Source of the DNA: Pseudomonadota bacterium
GTDB taxonomy: Bacteria > Pseudomonadota > Gammaproteobacteria > Burkholderiales > Burkholderiaceae
Length of the DNA stretch: 8,481 bases
Direction of reading: 5' to 3'
NCBI GenBank assembly: GCA_963205525.1
Contig: CAUJJP010000121.1
Span: forward strand, 1-8,481
Below are positions 1-7,123 of this stretch, piece after piece. Under the pieces are notes generated by a model. That model had not been told where the DNA came from. It did not search any database and saw only the letters and a list, made by a program, of their open reading frames with translations. A program made the translations under genes and the position numbers. Numbering within the stretch: position 1 is the first letter of the stretch; the number at the start of each line of letters is the position of its first letter.

Positions 1-132
1 GCGGCGGCACTGCAGCAGCTCGACCGCGTGCTGCCCAGCTACGCGGCCTATTGCACCGTCACCCAGCGCGTGGGCGCCGGCATCCCGGTCACGGTATCGG
101 TGCGCGATGCCGAGGGCGTGGTGCTGAAGTAG
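1..132 (+). CDS. OsmC family protein, C-terminal 43 residues (5' end outside window)
   Basis: The window opens inside a reading frame that ends with TAG at 130-132. The visible tail reads ...LDRVLPSYAAYCTVTQ..., then a short strand rich in Val/Ile (GIPVTVSVRD) and the end VVLK. A conserved Cys after an alpha-helix, a Ser/Thr-Gln stretch and a final PV-x-V beta strand match the C-terminus of OsmC/Ohr-type proteins. There the second redox cysteine reduces organic hydroperoxides in the cytoplasm; Cys18 of this fragment would be that residue. The family call rests on 43 residues only, so another OsmC-fold subgroup (OsmC, Ohr or YhfA-like) cannot be separated. It faces the luxR gene tail to tail, so the two are not in one operon. 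Confidence 0.65.
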   Translation, partial: AAALQQLDRVLPSYAAYCTVTQRVGAGIPVTVSVRDAEGVVLK

Positions 133-160
133 CCTCGCCGCGACCACGCTGAAAAGGCAA

Positions 161-191
161 CGGCGCCGGGCCCGGGCGGGCTGCGGCGCCG
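161..191 (-). terminator. Hairpin with T-rich tail, terminator-like for leftward transcripts
   Basis: CGGCGCC at 161-167 and GGCGCCG at 185-191 form a perfect 7-bp stem, with a G/C-rich 17-nt loop that can fold further. On the minus strand the stem is followed by TTGCCTTTTC (complement of 151-160), a weak U-tract; on the plus strand no T-run follows. This would end transcripts coming leftward from the luxR/micro-ORF side. The T-tract is interrupted, so efficiency is uncertain. The hairpin may also protect the 3' end of the OsmC mRNA. Confidence 0.4.
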
Positions 192-232
192 AATTCCCGC
201 TGGCGCGACCTGCGCGCAGCGAGGAGCAAAGA

Positions 233-295
233 TCACCAGCCGCCGGTCTTGGGCAGGCCGAGTGCTTCGCGAAGGATTTCCCACAGCTCGATCAT
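233..295 (-). CDS. Candidate 20-residue small protein downstream of luxR
   Basis: On the minus strand an ATG at 295-293 opens 20 codons (MIELWEILRE...LPKTGGW) to TGA at 235-233. A clean GGAG lies 6 nt upstream of the ATG (GGAGACCATC-ATG), a better ribosome site than that of several larger genes here. Residues 2-12 would form a short amphipathic helix, followed by a Pro/Gly-Gly-Trp tail. The stop is followed about 40 nt later by a terminator-like hairpin on the same strand. It begins 144 bp after the luxR stop, and the two genes may share a transcript. LPKTG resembles a sortase motif, but nothing else supports that in a Gram-negative. There is no known family that I recognise. It could equally be the tail of a decayed gene, because the same frame is open upstream of the ATG back to the luxR stop. 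Confidence 0.3.
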   Translation of the reverse strand: MIELWEILREALGLPKTGGW

Positions 296-439
296 GATGG
301 TCTCCAAGCGACCCGTGACAATGTGCACGGCTGGTTTGGATTGCACCCCAGGAACGAGGTCTTGCGCACCTGACAGAACTGCTAGGTGCGGCAGCGCGCA
401 AAGCCTGATCCAGCGCCTTGGCTGGCGGCGCGCGCCGTG

Positions 440-1153
440 CTAGAGAAGGCCGAGTGCCATGGCCCGCAGCACCGCCTGGAACTTGCTGGACACGCCGAGC
501 TTGCGCTCGGCATTGCGCAGGTGGAAGTTGGCCGTGCTCTCGGTGATTTGCAGGATCTGTGCCACGCTCCAGGTGTCCTTGCCTATCATGGTCCAGCGCA
601 GCACTTCCAGTTCGCGGCCGGTCAGGGTGGGGATGTCGCCGGCCGCCATGGCCTCGTCCAGCAGCAGGCGCACCGCCGCTTCCTGGGTGTGCACGGCCAG
701 CAGCTGCAGGTCCGCGAGCAAGCGGGTGAGCGTCTTCTCGCTGCGCGGCAGCTGCTCGTTGCGGTCCACGCCGAGCAGGAAGTGCCGCCCGCCCGGCAGG
801 TGCAAGGCCATCGCCACCCCGTTGCGATAGCCGTACAAGGCCTGCTCCTCCCACAGCTCGCCGGCACCGGCGTCGGCGTAGAAGCTCTGGTCGTAGATGA
901 AGGGCGCGCTGGCGCGCTTGAGGCGCTGCAGCACCGGGTCACGCCGGCCCTTGGCGGCGTCGTTCTGTATCCCCAGGTAGGCCTGCGGGCTCTCGTTGAC
1001 CGACACCATCACCGCCGGCGCCCCGGGCTGCTCGAGCACCAGGGTGGCAGACAGATAGGGAAACCCCAGCGCCTGCGCCAAGGTGACCAGGCGCGCATGC
1101 AGCGTGCCTCGGTCGGCGGCCTGGCTTACCTCGAGGAGTTCCTGGCGTCGCAT
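440..1153 (-). CDS. LuxR family transcriptional regulator (solo, atypical ligand pocket)
   Basis: The protein has 237 residues, the usual length of quorum-sensing LuxR proteins. The N-terminal part (about 15-165) fits the autoinducer-binding domain. Residues 175-237 are a GerE/LuxR helix-turn-helix: TLTGRELEVLRW, then the recognition-helix region TANFHLRNAERKLGV. Conserved DNA-domain residues are present (Glu181, Leu185, Gly191), as is the ligand-domain pair Asp72-Pro73, equivalent to TraR Asp70-Pro71. By spacing from that pair, the positions of TraR Trp57, Tyr61 and Trp85 are Tyr59, Gln63 and Tyr87, so the acyl-homoserine-lactone pocket is altered. The start is fixed because an in-frame TGA lies three codons upstream; the ribosome site is weak (ACAGGG nearly touching the ATG). 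No luxI-like gene is nearby, so it would sense an external or non-AHL signal, or act without ligand. It is divergent from the orphan gene at 1242, its most likely target. Confidence 0.88.
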   Translation of the reverse strand: MRRQELLEVSQAADRGTLHARLVTLAQALGFPYLSATLVLEQPGAPAVMVSVNESPQAYLGIQNDAAKGRRDPVLQRLKRASAPFIYDQSFYADAGAGELWEEQALYGYRNGVAMALHLPGGRHFLLGVDRNEQLPRSEKTLTRLLADLQLLAVHTQEAAVRLLLDEAMAAGDIPTLTGRELEVLRWTMIGKDTWSVAQILQITESTANFHLRNAERKLGVSSKFQAVLRAMALGLL

Positions 1154-1241
1154 GCCCTGTCAGATTTGCTAGCTTGCCCCGGAACGGGCGATTCTCCGAC
1201 ATTGCAGGCTCTGGATGCAGTTTCTCGATGGGGAGAAAGAC
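1154..1241. promoter_or_regulatory. Divergent promoter region with imperfect palindrome, possible LuxR operator
   Basis: This 88-bp gap must hold the start signals of both luxR (-) and the orphan gene (+). It contains TTGCCC-CGGAAC-GGGCGA at 1174-1191, a dyad with 6-bp arms (one T:G position in the centre-outward pairing) and a 6-nt centre, about the size of a LuxR-dimer site. It does not match the classic lux box (CTG-N10-CAG type). A weak sigma-70-like pair, TTGCTA at 1166-1171 and GATTCT at 1190-1195 with an 18-nt spacer, overlaps the dyad. If that promoter is real, a bound regulator would sit directly on it. GGGGAG at 1230-1235 is the ribosome site of the plus-strand gene. Confidence 0.35.
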
Positions 1242-1661
1242 ATGACAACGACAAGCAAGCTGCAACCCTGGGCGGTCACGGCGATGCCCACGGTCTGGCT
1301 CGCAGAGTGCGACCCCATCGGCCTCGCGCACGCCATGCGGCCTCTGGGCAGCACCGAACACGCGGCGGCGGCCGGCACCGAGTTGCTGCGCTTCGGCCAG
1401 ATGCTGTGGGGCACCCGCACCCCGCAGGGCGAGGTGGCGATCGCCTGGGACTGGGTCGAGCTGCCGCAGCGCGTGCTGGTCCTCGCGGACCCGATGCAGA
1501 TCCTGTCCAACCTGCAGATCAAGCACGCCGACGGCCACTGGATGAACGAGCGCCACCGCATCCTGTGGCTGAACGACCTGCTGGCCACGCTGCCCTGGCA
1601 GGAGGAATTGGTCGGCCCACGCCGACACCAGCCGCATCCCACGCTTCGCCTGGCGGCCTAG
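1242..1661 (+). CDS. Tryptophan-rich hypothetical protein divergent from luxR
   Basis: The protein has 139 residues and I do not recognise its family. The ATG at 1242 is chosen because GGGGAG lies 6 nt upstream; an in-frame ATG at 1215 has no ribosome site. There is no signal peptide or clear membrane segment, so it is probably cytoplasmic. It has eight tryptophans (10, 19, 56, 69, 71, 100, 109, 119), a high share. The central part (about 45-95) looks like alternating strands and helices (FGQMLWGTRT, VAIAWDWVEL, RVLVLADPMQIL), and a Trp-containing helix follows (NERHRILWLNDLL). The tail after 125 is polar, rich in Pro, His and Arg. It is not an AHL synthase: the conserved Arg/Phe/Trp pattern of LuxI is absent and it is too short. 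Head-to-head placement with luxR suggests it is controlled by that regulator. A strong terminator follows, so it is probably monocistronic. Confidence 0.75.
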   Translation: MTTTSKLQPWAVTAMPTVWLAECDPIGLAHAMRPLGSTEHAAAAGTELLRFGQMLWGTRTPQGEVAIAWDWVELPQRVLVLADPMQILSNLQIKHADGHWMNERHRILWLNDLLATLPWQEELVGPRRHQPHPTLRLAA

Positions 1662-1704
1662 GAGACGGGCGCCGGGGGGGGCGAGGGACGCGAACCCTGA
1701 ATCC

Positions 1705-1734
1705 GGCACGGCGATCTGGTGATGTCGCCATGCC
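1705..1734. repeat. Inverted repeat (hairpin 1 of 3)
   Basis: GGCACGGCGA at 1705-1714 pairs with TCGCCATGCC at 1725-1734, giving a 10-position stem with one mismatch and a 10-nt loop. It lies 43 nt after the stop of the orphan gene and is the first of three consecutive hairpins in the convergent spacer. No T-tract follows it. Confidence 0.5.
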
Positions 1735-1740
1735 GCCTGG

Positions 1741-1765
1741 CGGCCGGCGCGGGACGCGCCGGCCG
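1741..1765. repeat. Perfect inverted repeat (hairpin 2 of 3)
   Basis: CGGCCGGCGCG at 1741-1751 and CGCGCCGGCCG at 1755-1765 form a perfect 11-bp stem with a 3-nt loop (GGA). It overlaps a smaller dyad, GCCGCC-T-GGCGGC at 1732-1744, so alternative folds are possible. It has no T-tract and is not itself a standard rho-independent terminator. Confidence 0.55.
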
Positions 1766-1769
1766 GGGT

Positions 1770-1819
1770 GGCGCCGCCTCGGGTAGATAGCAGTCGATCC
1801 GAGGCGGCGCCCCTTTTTT
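1770..1819 (+). terminator. Strong rho-independent terminator
   Basis: GGCGCCGCCTCGG at 1770-1782 and its exact complement at 1799-1811 form a perfect 13-bp stem around a 16-nt loop, followed by CC and six T (1814-1819). It ends transcripts from the orphan gene at 1242-1661. On the minus strand the stem would be preceded by the A-run and not followed by T, so it would serve the convergent ABC permease transcript poorly, except as a 3'-end block. Confidence 0.9.
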
Positions 1820-1851
1820 CCACGCGAGCGCCGCCGAAAGCCCTCAGGCCC

Positions 1852-3014
1852 TCAGCGCAGCGCCGCCGATCGCAGCTGGCGCGCCACGTAGGCCAGCGCC
1901 GCCAGCGTCAGCAGCGCGCACACCGCCAGCGGAAGCAGCTGTTCGCCGACGGCGGTGGCCTCGCCGCGCAGCACCCGGTTCATGAGCGTGATCTGCGCCA
2001 GACCCGGCAGCGCCAGATGCCAGGGCTGCTCGCCTTCCTGGCCGAAGATCGACACCATGGGCAGCATGGACACCCCCAGCAGCAGCACGGTGGCGTTCGC
2101 CTGCGCTTCCTTGAAGGTCTTGCAGCGGATGGCGATCGCCATCAGCAGCGCCGACAGCGCCGCCGCCAGCGGCAGCAACACGAGGACGAAGCGCGCCGCC
2201 TCCGCCGCGCCGAAGCGGAACATCGCCGACAGGGTCTCGCTTTGCAGCAGCCACTGCGCGGGCAGGAAGCTGAAGCAGGCCAGGATCGCGATCAGCATCG
2301 CCACCGCCGCCACCGCGCCCCACTTGCCGGCCACCAGGGCGCCGCGCGCGCTCGGGTTCATGAGCAGCGGCTCCAGCGAGCCGCGCTCGCGCTCGCCGGC
2401 GGTGCTGTCCAGCGCCGCCGTCAGGGCGCCGTACAGCACCGCCATGAGGACGAAGAAGGGCACCATCATCCCGAGTTGGGCCGCGCGCGCGCCGGCACTG
2501 GCGAGGTCGCGCTCCTCGACCTGCATCGCCTGCAGCGCCGCGGGCGAGACGCCGCGAACCGCCAGCCTGAGCATGGCCTGCTCGCGGTTGTAGCCCTCCA
2601 GCAGGCGGACGATGCGGCTCATGCCGCTGCTCGCACGCGGGTTGTCGCTGCTGCCCACCACCTCGACCAGCGGTGGCTCGCCGCTGGTGAGCGAGGCCTC
2701 GAATCCCTGCGGGATCACCAGCACCGGGTCGGCGAGCTTGCTGTCCTGCATCCGGCGCTCCCAGTCGGCCGGCGCGTCGGTGAGCACATAGGTCTGGCGC
2801 TGCAGGTAGTTCACCAGCGTCGGGCCATGGCTGCGGCCGACGACCATGACCTCACGCGCCTCGGCGCGCTTTTCCATGCCCGACACCAGCGACGACAGCA
2901 GCATCAGCACCACCGGCCCCATGGCCACCGAGCTCAGCAGCACGGTGAGCAGGGTACGGCGGTCGCGCAGCGCATCCAGCAGCTCCTTGCGAAAGACGGT
3001 CAGGGCGTCGCCGA

Positions 3015-3018
<4 letters not shown>
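1852..3018 (-). CDS. ABC-2 type transporter permease, NatB-like
   Basis: The protein has 388 residues and the NatB/ABC-2 layout: a cytoplasmic N-terminus (VFRKELLDALRDRRT), a first membrane helix at about 22-46, a large extracytoplasmic loop (about 50-180), then five helices near 181-203, 231-252, 275-297, 308-327 and 358-380. The cytoplasmic segment DSTAGERERGSLEPLLMNP (204-222) is the conserved element that contacts the ATPase in this family. With the preceding ATPase it would form an inner-membrane exporter; B. subtilis NatAB exports sodium, but the substrate here is not shown by sequence. The start is the ATG at 3018-3016, with AAGGAG 6 nt upstream. This ATG overlaps the ATPase stop by 4 nt (ATGA), which suggests coupled translation and a fixed stoichiometry. 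It is the last gene of the leftward unit. The extracytoplasmic loop is less conserved in the family and may set substrate choice. Confidence 0.88.
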
Positions 3019-3775
<757 letters not shown>

Positions 3776-3779
<4 letters not shown>

Positions 3780-5284
3780 GGCTGGCCCCCGGCGGCGGCA
3801 CGCACCGGCTGGAAGGCCGGTGGACGCGGGATGGACTGCACACAGCCGGCGTCCAGCGCCAGCGCCTCGGCCTCGCTGCCGGCGTCTATGAAACGGTAGA
3901 GCAGGTCGCGCGTGCAGCCGATGGCCAGCACGCCGTGGCCGGCGTTGGGCACCACGAGGTGGCGCGCCCGCGCCCCCAGCGCGCGCGCCACGTGATCGCC
4001 GTGACGCGGCGGCGTCACCGGGTCCAGCCCGCCGGACAGCACCAGGGTGGCCGCCGGTGCCGGCGGCAGGGTGTAGAAGGCGGCCGGCACGGCGGCGCGT
4101 GGCCAGTTGGCGCAGACCTCGCGATAGAGCCGTGCCGGGTCGCCGAAATCGCTGCTGGCGCTTGCAGGCGCCGCCGCAAGGCGCGGATAGTCCTCGGCGC
4201 AGACCACCGAGAAGTGCATGCCTTCGGCCAGCTGCAGCTCCTTGCGCCCGCCGCCGAGCGCGGTGCCGAGGCCGAACAAGGCCTCGAAGCGTCCGGCCGC
4301 CGCCTCGGTGATCGCCAGCGGCAGCGCCGAGGCCAGCGCCGGGGCGTACAGCGGCGCGCGCAGCAAATGCGCCGCCGTGTCTGCCGTCAGGCGCAGGCGC
4401 TGGCGCTCGCCGGTCACCGGGTGCTCGACCTCGATCTCGCGTGGCAGCGTCTGCAGCAGGCCACGCCAGTGCGTGCGCAGGTCCGGGTAGCGGCTGGTGC
4501 AGGCGGGCTCGGCGGCGCAGGCCTGGTCCAGGGCGGCGAACGCCGCCTCGGCGTCGGGGGCTATGGTGGCCGGCAGCACCATGTCGGGCGGCGCCACGCC
4601 GTCGATCACCGCGCGCCGCACCTGCTGCGGGAACTGCCGCATGTACTCCAGCACCGCCCGCGTGCCGTAGCTGCCGCCGACCAGGTTGAGCTGCGGCGCG
4701 CCCAGCACCTGGCGCACGGCATCGGCGTCGGCGATCGCGATCGTCGTCGTGTACTGGCGCAGGTCGCCATGCGGCAGGCGGGCCAGCTGCTCGCGGCAGC
4801 GCTGCAGGCGCTGCCGCGAGCTGTCCTCGTCCAGCAGCTGCACCAGCGGCTGCGCGGCGCCCGGCTGCTCACAGTTCAGCGCCGCGCTGCGGCCGGTTCC
4901 GCGCTGGTCGATCAGCACCACGTCGCGCCGCTTGTTCAGGCGCGCCATCAGCTGGCTCATCGGGCCGGCAAGGGCGATCGCGCTCTGCCCGGGCCCGCCG
5001 GCGAAGAAGAACACCGGATCGGGATTCCTGTTGCGCGCCAGCGCCGGCAGCACGGCGTAGTGCACCGCGATGCGCGGGCCATCGGGCCGAGCCGGGTCGA
5101 GCGGGCGCGAGACGCTGCCGCAGCGGGCGTCGAGCTCGACCGCCGGCAAGCGGCAGGGGGTGGGCGGCTGGTCCGGCGCGATCGCTGCCGTCGCCACCGC
5201 CGCTGTCGCCGGTGTCGCCGGGATCGCCGTCCAGGCCGCCAGCGCCAGCGCGGCAGCCAGCGCGGCAAGAGGTGCATGCTTCAT
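3776..5284 (-). CDS. Exported alpha/beta-hydrolase, tripeptidyl aminopeptidase / TAP-like (S33 family)
   Basis: The protein has 502 residues. It starts with a Sec signal peptide (MKHAP, then an Ala/Leu core, cleavage near 29-33), so it is likely periplasmic. The alpha/beta-hydrolase parts are in order: oxyanion loop FFAGGPGQS (93-101), DQRGTGRS (126-133), nucleophile elbow GGSYG (Ser205), then after a lid region the acid in SGGLDPVTP (Asp421) and the base in NAGHG (His450). The C-terminal part fits the TAP-like domain of secreted tripeptidyl/prolyl aminopeptidases, which clip short peptides from N-termini; an esterase role cannot be excluded. Ten cysteines lie in the mature protein, an even number fitting disulfides. 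The chosen ATG at 5284 gives the best signal peptide although its ribosome site is poor. Its stop overlaps the ATPase start (ATGA), so it belongs to the exporter operon; the thioredoxin gene ends 98 bp upstream. Confidence 0.88.
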
Positions 5285-5330
5285 CGGGGGCGATTGTCCA
5301 TGCCCGCCTTCATGCACGGCTCCGCGCGAC

Positions 5331-5362
5331 GCCGTCGGCACGGTGGCCGGGACGCCGACGGC
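5331..5362 (-). other. Hairpin in the spacer between thioredoxin and hydrolase genes
   Basis: GCCGTCGGC at 5331-5339 and GCCGACGGC at 5354-5362 form a perfect 9-bp stem with a 14-nt loop. It begins 21 nt after the thioredoxin-gene stop on the minus strand. There is no T-tract, so it is unlikely to be a full terminator. It could stabilise the upstream message or partly attenuate read-through into the hydrolase-ABC cassette. No separate promoter for the hydrolase is obvious in the 98-bp spacer. Confidence 0.4.
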
Positions 5363-5382
5363 CGGAGCCGCACGCCCATCCG

Positions 5383-6963
5383 TCAGCCGGCCGGCTTCAG
5401 CACCGCCGCGCAGGCGGCGCGGTCGCTGGCATCTGCCTTGGCGCAGACCGCGTCGAGCTGCGCCTGCAGGCGCTGCAGCGAGGCCGCGTGGGCGGGTTCG
5501 CCGCCCCAGCCCTTGAGCTTGCGCCCCATGCGCTGCAGCACGCGCGCGCTGCGCCCGCTGAAGGCGCCGGCATCGCGCCCGGCCTCGGCGATCAGGTGCG
5601 ACGCCGCCTGCTCGATGCGCGGACCGTCCTTGGGCGAGAGGTCGATCAGCGCGCTCAGGTAGCTGGTGCCCCATTGCAGCCGGGTCGCCGGGCCCTCGCT
5701 CTTGGCGAAGGCCTGGCCGTACCAGCGCAGCGCCTCCGCCGCATGACCCTGCCTGCGCGCATTGCCGCCGAGCTGACTCATCAGGTAGTAGGGCGAATGG
5801 CTCTTCGTCAGGTTGCCCTTCAGCAGCGCGTCGCTGTCGGCCCACAGGCCGGCCTGCGACAGCGCGTAAGCACCCGCCGTGATCACCGCCTGGCGCTCGT
5901 AGCCGTCGCTGATCTCGCGGTCGTCGCGCCCGACCTGGGCCCGCACGTCGGCGATCAGCGCCGCCGGCAGTTCGGGCCTGAGCGTGTCCGCTCCCTGGCC
6001 CAGGCGGGCGAGCTGGACACGTCCGATGAGCGCCGCGATGCGGTCGCCGCGCGACAGCGTGGCGTCGCGCTCCAGCCGCTGCAGCGCGGCGGCGAAGGCA
6101 GCCATCAAGGGCGGTCGGTCCGCGCTGTCTTCCTCGGCCAGTGTCTGCAGCATGCCTGCCGCATGGTTGGCCAGCACGTCGGCATGCAGGCGGGTGCTCG
6201 CGGCGTCGTTCAGCACTGCCAGCACGCGGGCGCGCAAGGCGGCGTCGGCCTTCAGACCCTTGCCCTCGTCGCTGGCCGCGACCGCCTTCAACCACAGCCG
6301 GGTGGCGAGATCGGGCTCGCTGGCGGGAACCCGGCGCGCCAGCTCGGCGAGCAGGCCGGGCAGCTCGGCGGCCGGGACCAGGGTGTCCTCGTCGGTGTCC
6401 CAGGAATAAAAGGCCAGCATGCGCCAGGCGCCGGCGGGCAGTGGCTTGCCGGCACGCGCGTCGGCCAGCACCTGCGCCAGCGGGCGCCCGTCGGCCAGAC
6501 CGAGCTGAAGCACGGCCATCATGCGTTCGGGGTCGGCCTCGCCGGGCAGCCGGGTGATCTCGCGCCCGCTGGGCGACAGCAGCAGCACCGTGGGGTAGCC
6601 GCTGACCTTGAAGCGGCTGCCCAGCTTCTGCGCCCCGGGGCGGTCGCCGTCCACGTGCACCGCCACGAAGCCGCGCGCCGCCTGGGCGAAGTCCTGGCGG
6701 TTGAAGAAGGTGGCCTTGAGCTGGTTGCAGGGCGGGCACCAGGTCGCCCCCCAGTACAGCAGCAGCGGCTTGTTCTGTGCCCTGGCCTGGGCGAAAGCCT
6801 GCTCGATGTCGGCATCGGCGGCGGCGGCCAGCCAGGCGACGTTGCTCGACGGGCGCGTGTCGCGCGCCGCGTGCACCGCCTGGCTGCCCAGCACGGCGGC
6901 CAGGAGCAGGGCGGGGGCCAGGCGCCGCAGGGCGGGACGCCGGAGGAAGGGCAGGGCAGACAT
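5383..6963 (-). CDS. Exported thioredoxin-fold protein with long helical C-terminal region
   Basis: The protein has 526 residues from the ATG at 6963. An upstream in-frame ATG (7023) would put 20 Arg-rich residues ahead of a normal signal peptide, so the shorter start is preferred; neither has a strong ribosome site. Residues 1-32 are a Sec signal (LRRPALRRLAPALLLAAVLGS, cut after VHA shortened here). A thioredoxin domain spans about 45-155, with active site WCPPC (Cys76, Cys79) and cis-proline GYPT (Pro124), similar to DsbD-gamma/Thioredoxin_7 proteins. The rest (about 160-526) is mostly helical and TPR-like in places (for example AEALRWYGQAFAKSEGPATRL). The only other cysteines are Cys507 and Cys518, at the extreme C-terminus. 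It probably acts as a periplasmic thiol-disulfide protein, with the helical part binding a partner. It is the first gene of the leftward unit and diverges from prsT. Confidence 0.85.
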   Translation of the reverse strand: MSALPFLRRPALRRLAPALLLAAVLGSQAVHAARDTRPSSNVAWLAAAADADIEQAFAQARAQNKPLLLYWGATWCPPCNQLKATFFNRQDFAQAARGFVAVHVDGDRPGAQKLGSRFKVSGYPTVLLLSPSGREITRLPGEADPERMMAVLQLGLADGRPLAQVLADARAGKPLPAGAWRMLAFYSWDTDEDTLVPAAELPGLLAELARRVPASEPDLATRLWLKAVAASDEGKGLKADAALRARVLAVLNDAASTRLHADVLANHAAGMLQTLAEEDSADRPPLMAAFAAALQRLERDATLSRGDRIAALIGRVQLARLGQGADTLRPELPAALIADVRAQVGRDDREISDGYERQAVITAGAYALSQAGLWADSDALLKGNLTKSHSPYYLMSQLGGNARRQGHAAEALRWYGQAFAKSEGPATRLQWGTSYLSALIDLSPKDGPRIEQAASHLIAEAGRDAGAFSGRSARVLQRMGRKLKGWGGEPAHAASLQRLQAQLDAVCAKADASDRAACAAVLKPAG

Positions 6964-7123
6964 GGGCAGCACCGTGGAGCGGGCGAAACGGCTTCGCGCG
7001 GCGCGAATTCTGCAATGCCGCACCCGCTTGTGCTGCAGGATTCACGCCATTGGCCTGCCCGCGGGGTGGTCTGGGCGCGGGCGGGCCGGGACAATCGCCG
7101 CTTTGCATCTGCCCACACCCCGC
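6964..7123. promoter_or_regulatory. Divergent promoter region between thioredoxin gene and prsT
   Basis: This 160-bp gap must carry promoters for both directions. Rightward, GACAAT at 7090-7095 followed by CGCC is a plausible -10 about 30 nt before the prsT ATG, but no good -35 lies 16-18 nt upstream. Leftward, CAGAAT (complement of 7007-7012) followed by TCGCGC is a plausible -10, again without a clear -35. GAATTC at 7005-7010 is a restriction palindrome, not evidence of an operator. No sigma-54 GG/GC pair was recognised. Confidence 0.35.

Larger units (their letters stand above)
133..439. other. 307-bp spacer between OsmC-type gene and luxR
   Basis: This convergent spacer holds the hairpin at 161-191 and the candidate micro-ORF at 233-295. 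The part from about 240 to 400 is visibly less GC-rich than the flanking genes. Its minus strand is free of stops in the luxR frame from 439 down to 235. I found no tRNA, insertion sequence or inverted-repeat pair framing it. A relic of a formerly larger gene is possible, but no family can be named. Confidence 0.4.

Noticed and set aside
233..295. LPKTG in the micro-ORF as a sortase sorting signal
   Set aside because: The peptide has no signal sequence, no hydrophobic anchor and the organism appears Gram-negative; the match is likely chance.
1154..1241. A classic lux box in the luxR/orphan gap
   Set aside because: No CTG-N10-CAG-type 20-bp palindrome was found; only the dissimilar dyad at 1174-1191.
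1215..1661. Upstream ATG (1215) as the start of the orphan gene
   Set aside because: It has no Shine-Dalgarno site, whereas ATG 1242 has GGGGAG 6 nt upstream.
386..1786. Long plus-strand frame of 466 codons
   Set aside because: It is antisense to luxR and out of frame with the orphan gene; its composition (His, Gln, Arg, Ala) is that of a shadow frame, while luxR on the other strand has clear domains.
5284..5302. Six-codon ATG ORF overlapping the hydrolase start (leader peptide idea)
   Set aside because: It has no ribosome site and no attenuator structure, and such short ORFs are expected by chance.
3935..5662. Plus-strand frame of 575 codons
   Set aside because: It is antisense to the hydrolase, which has signal peptide and full catalytic triad in the opposite frame.
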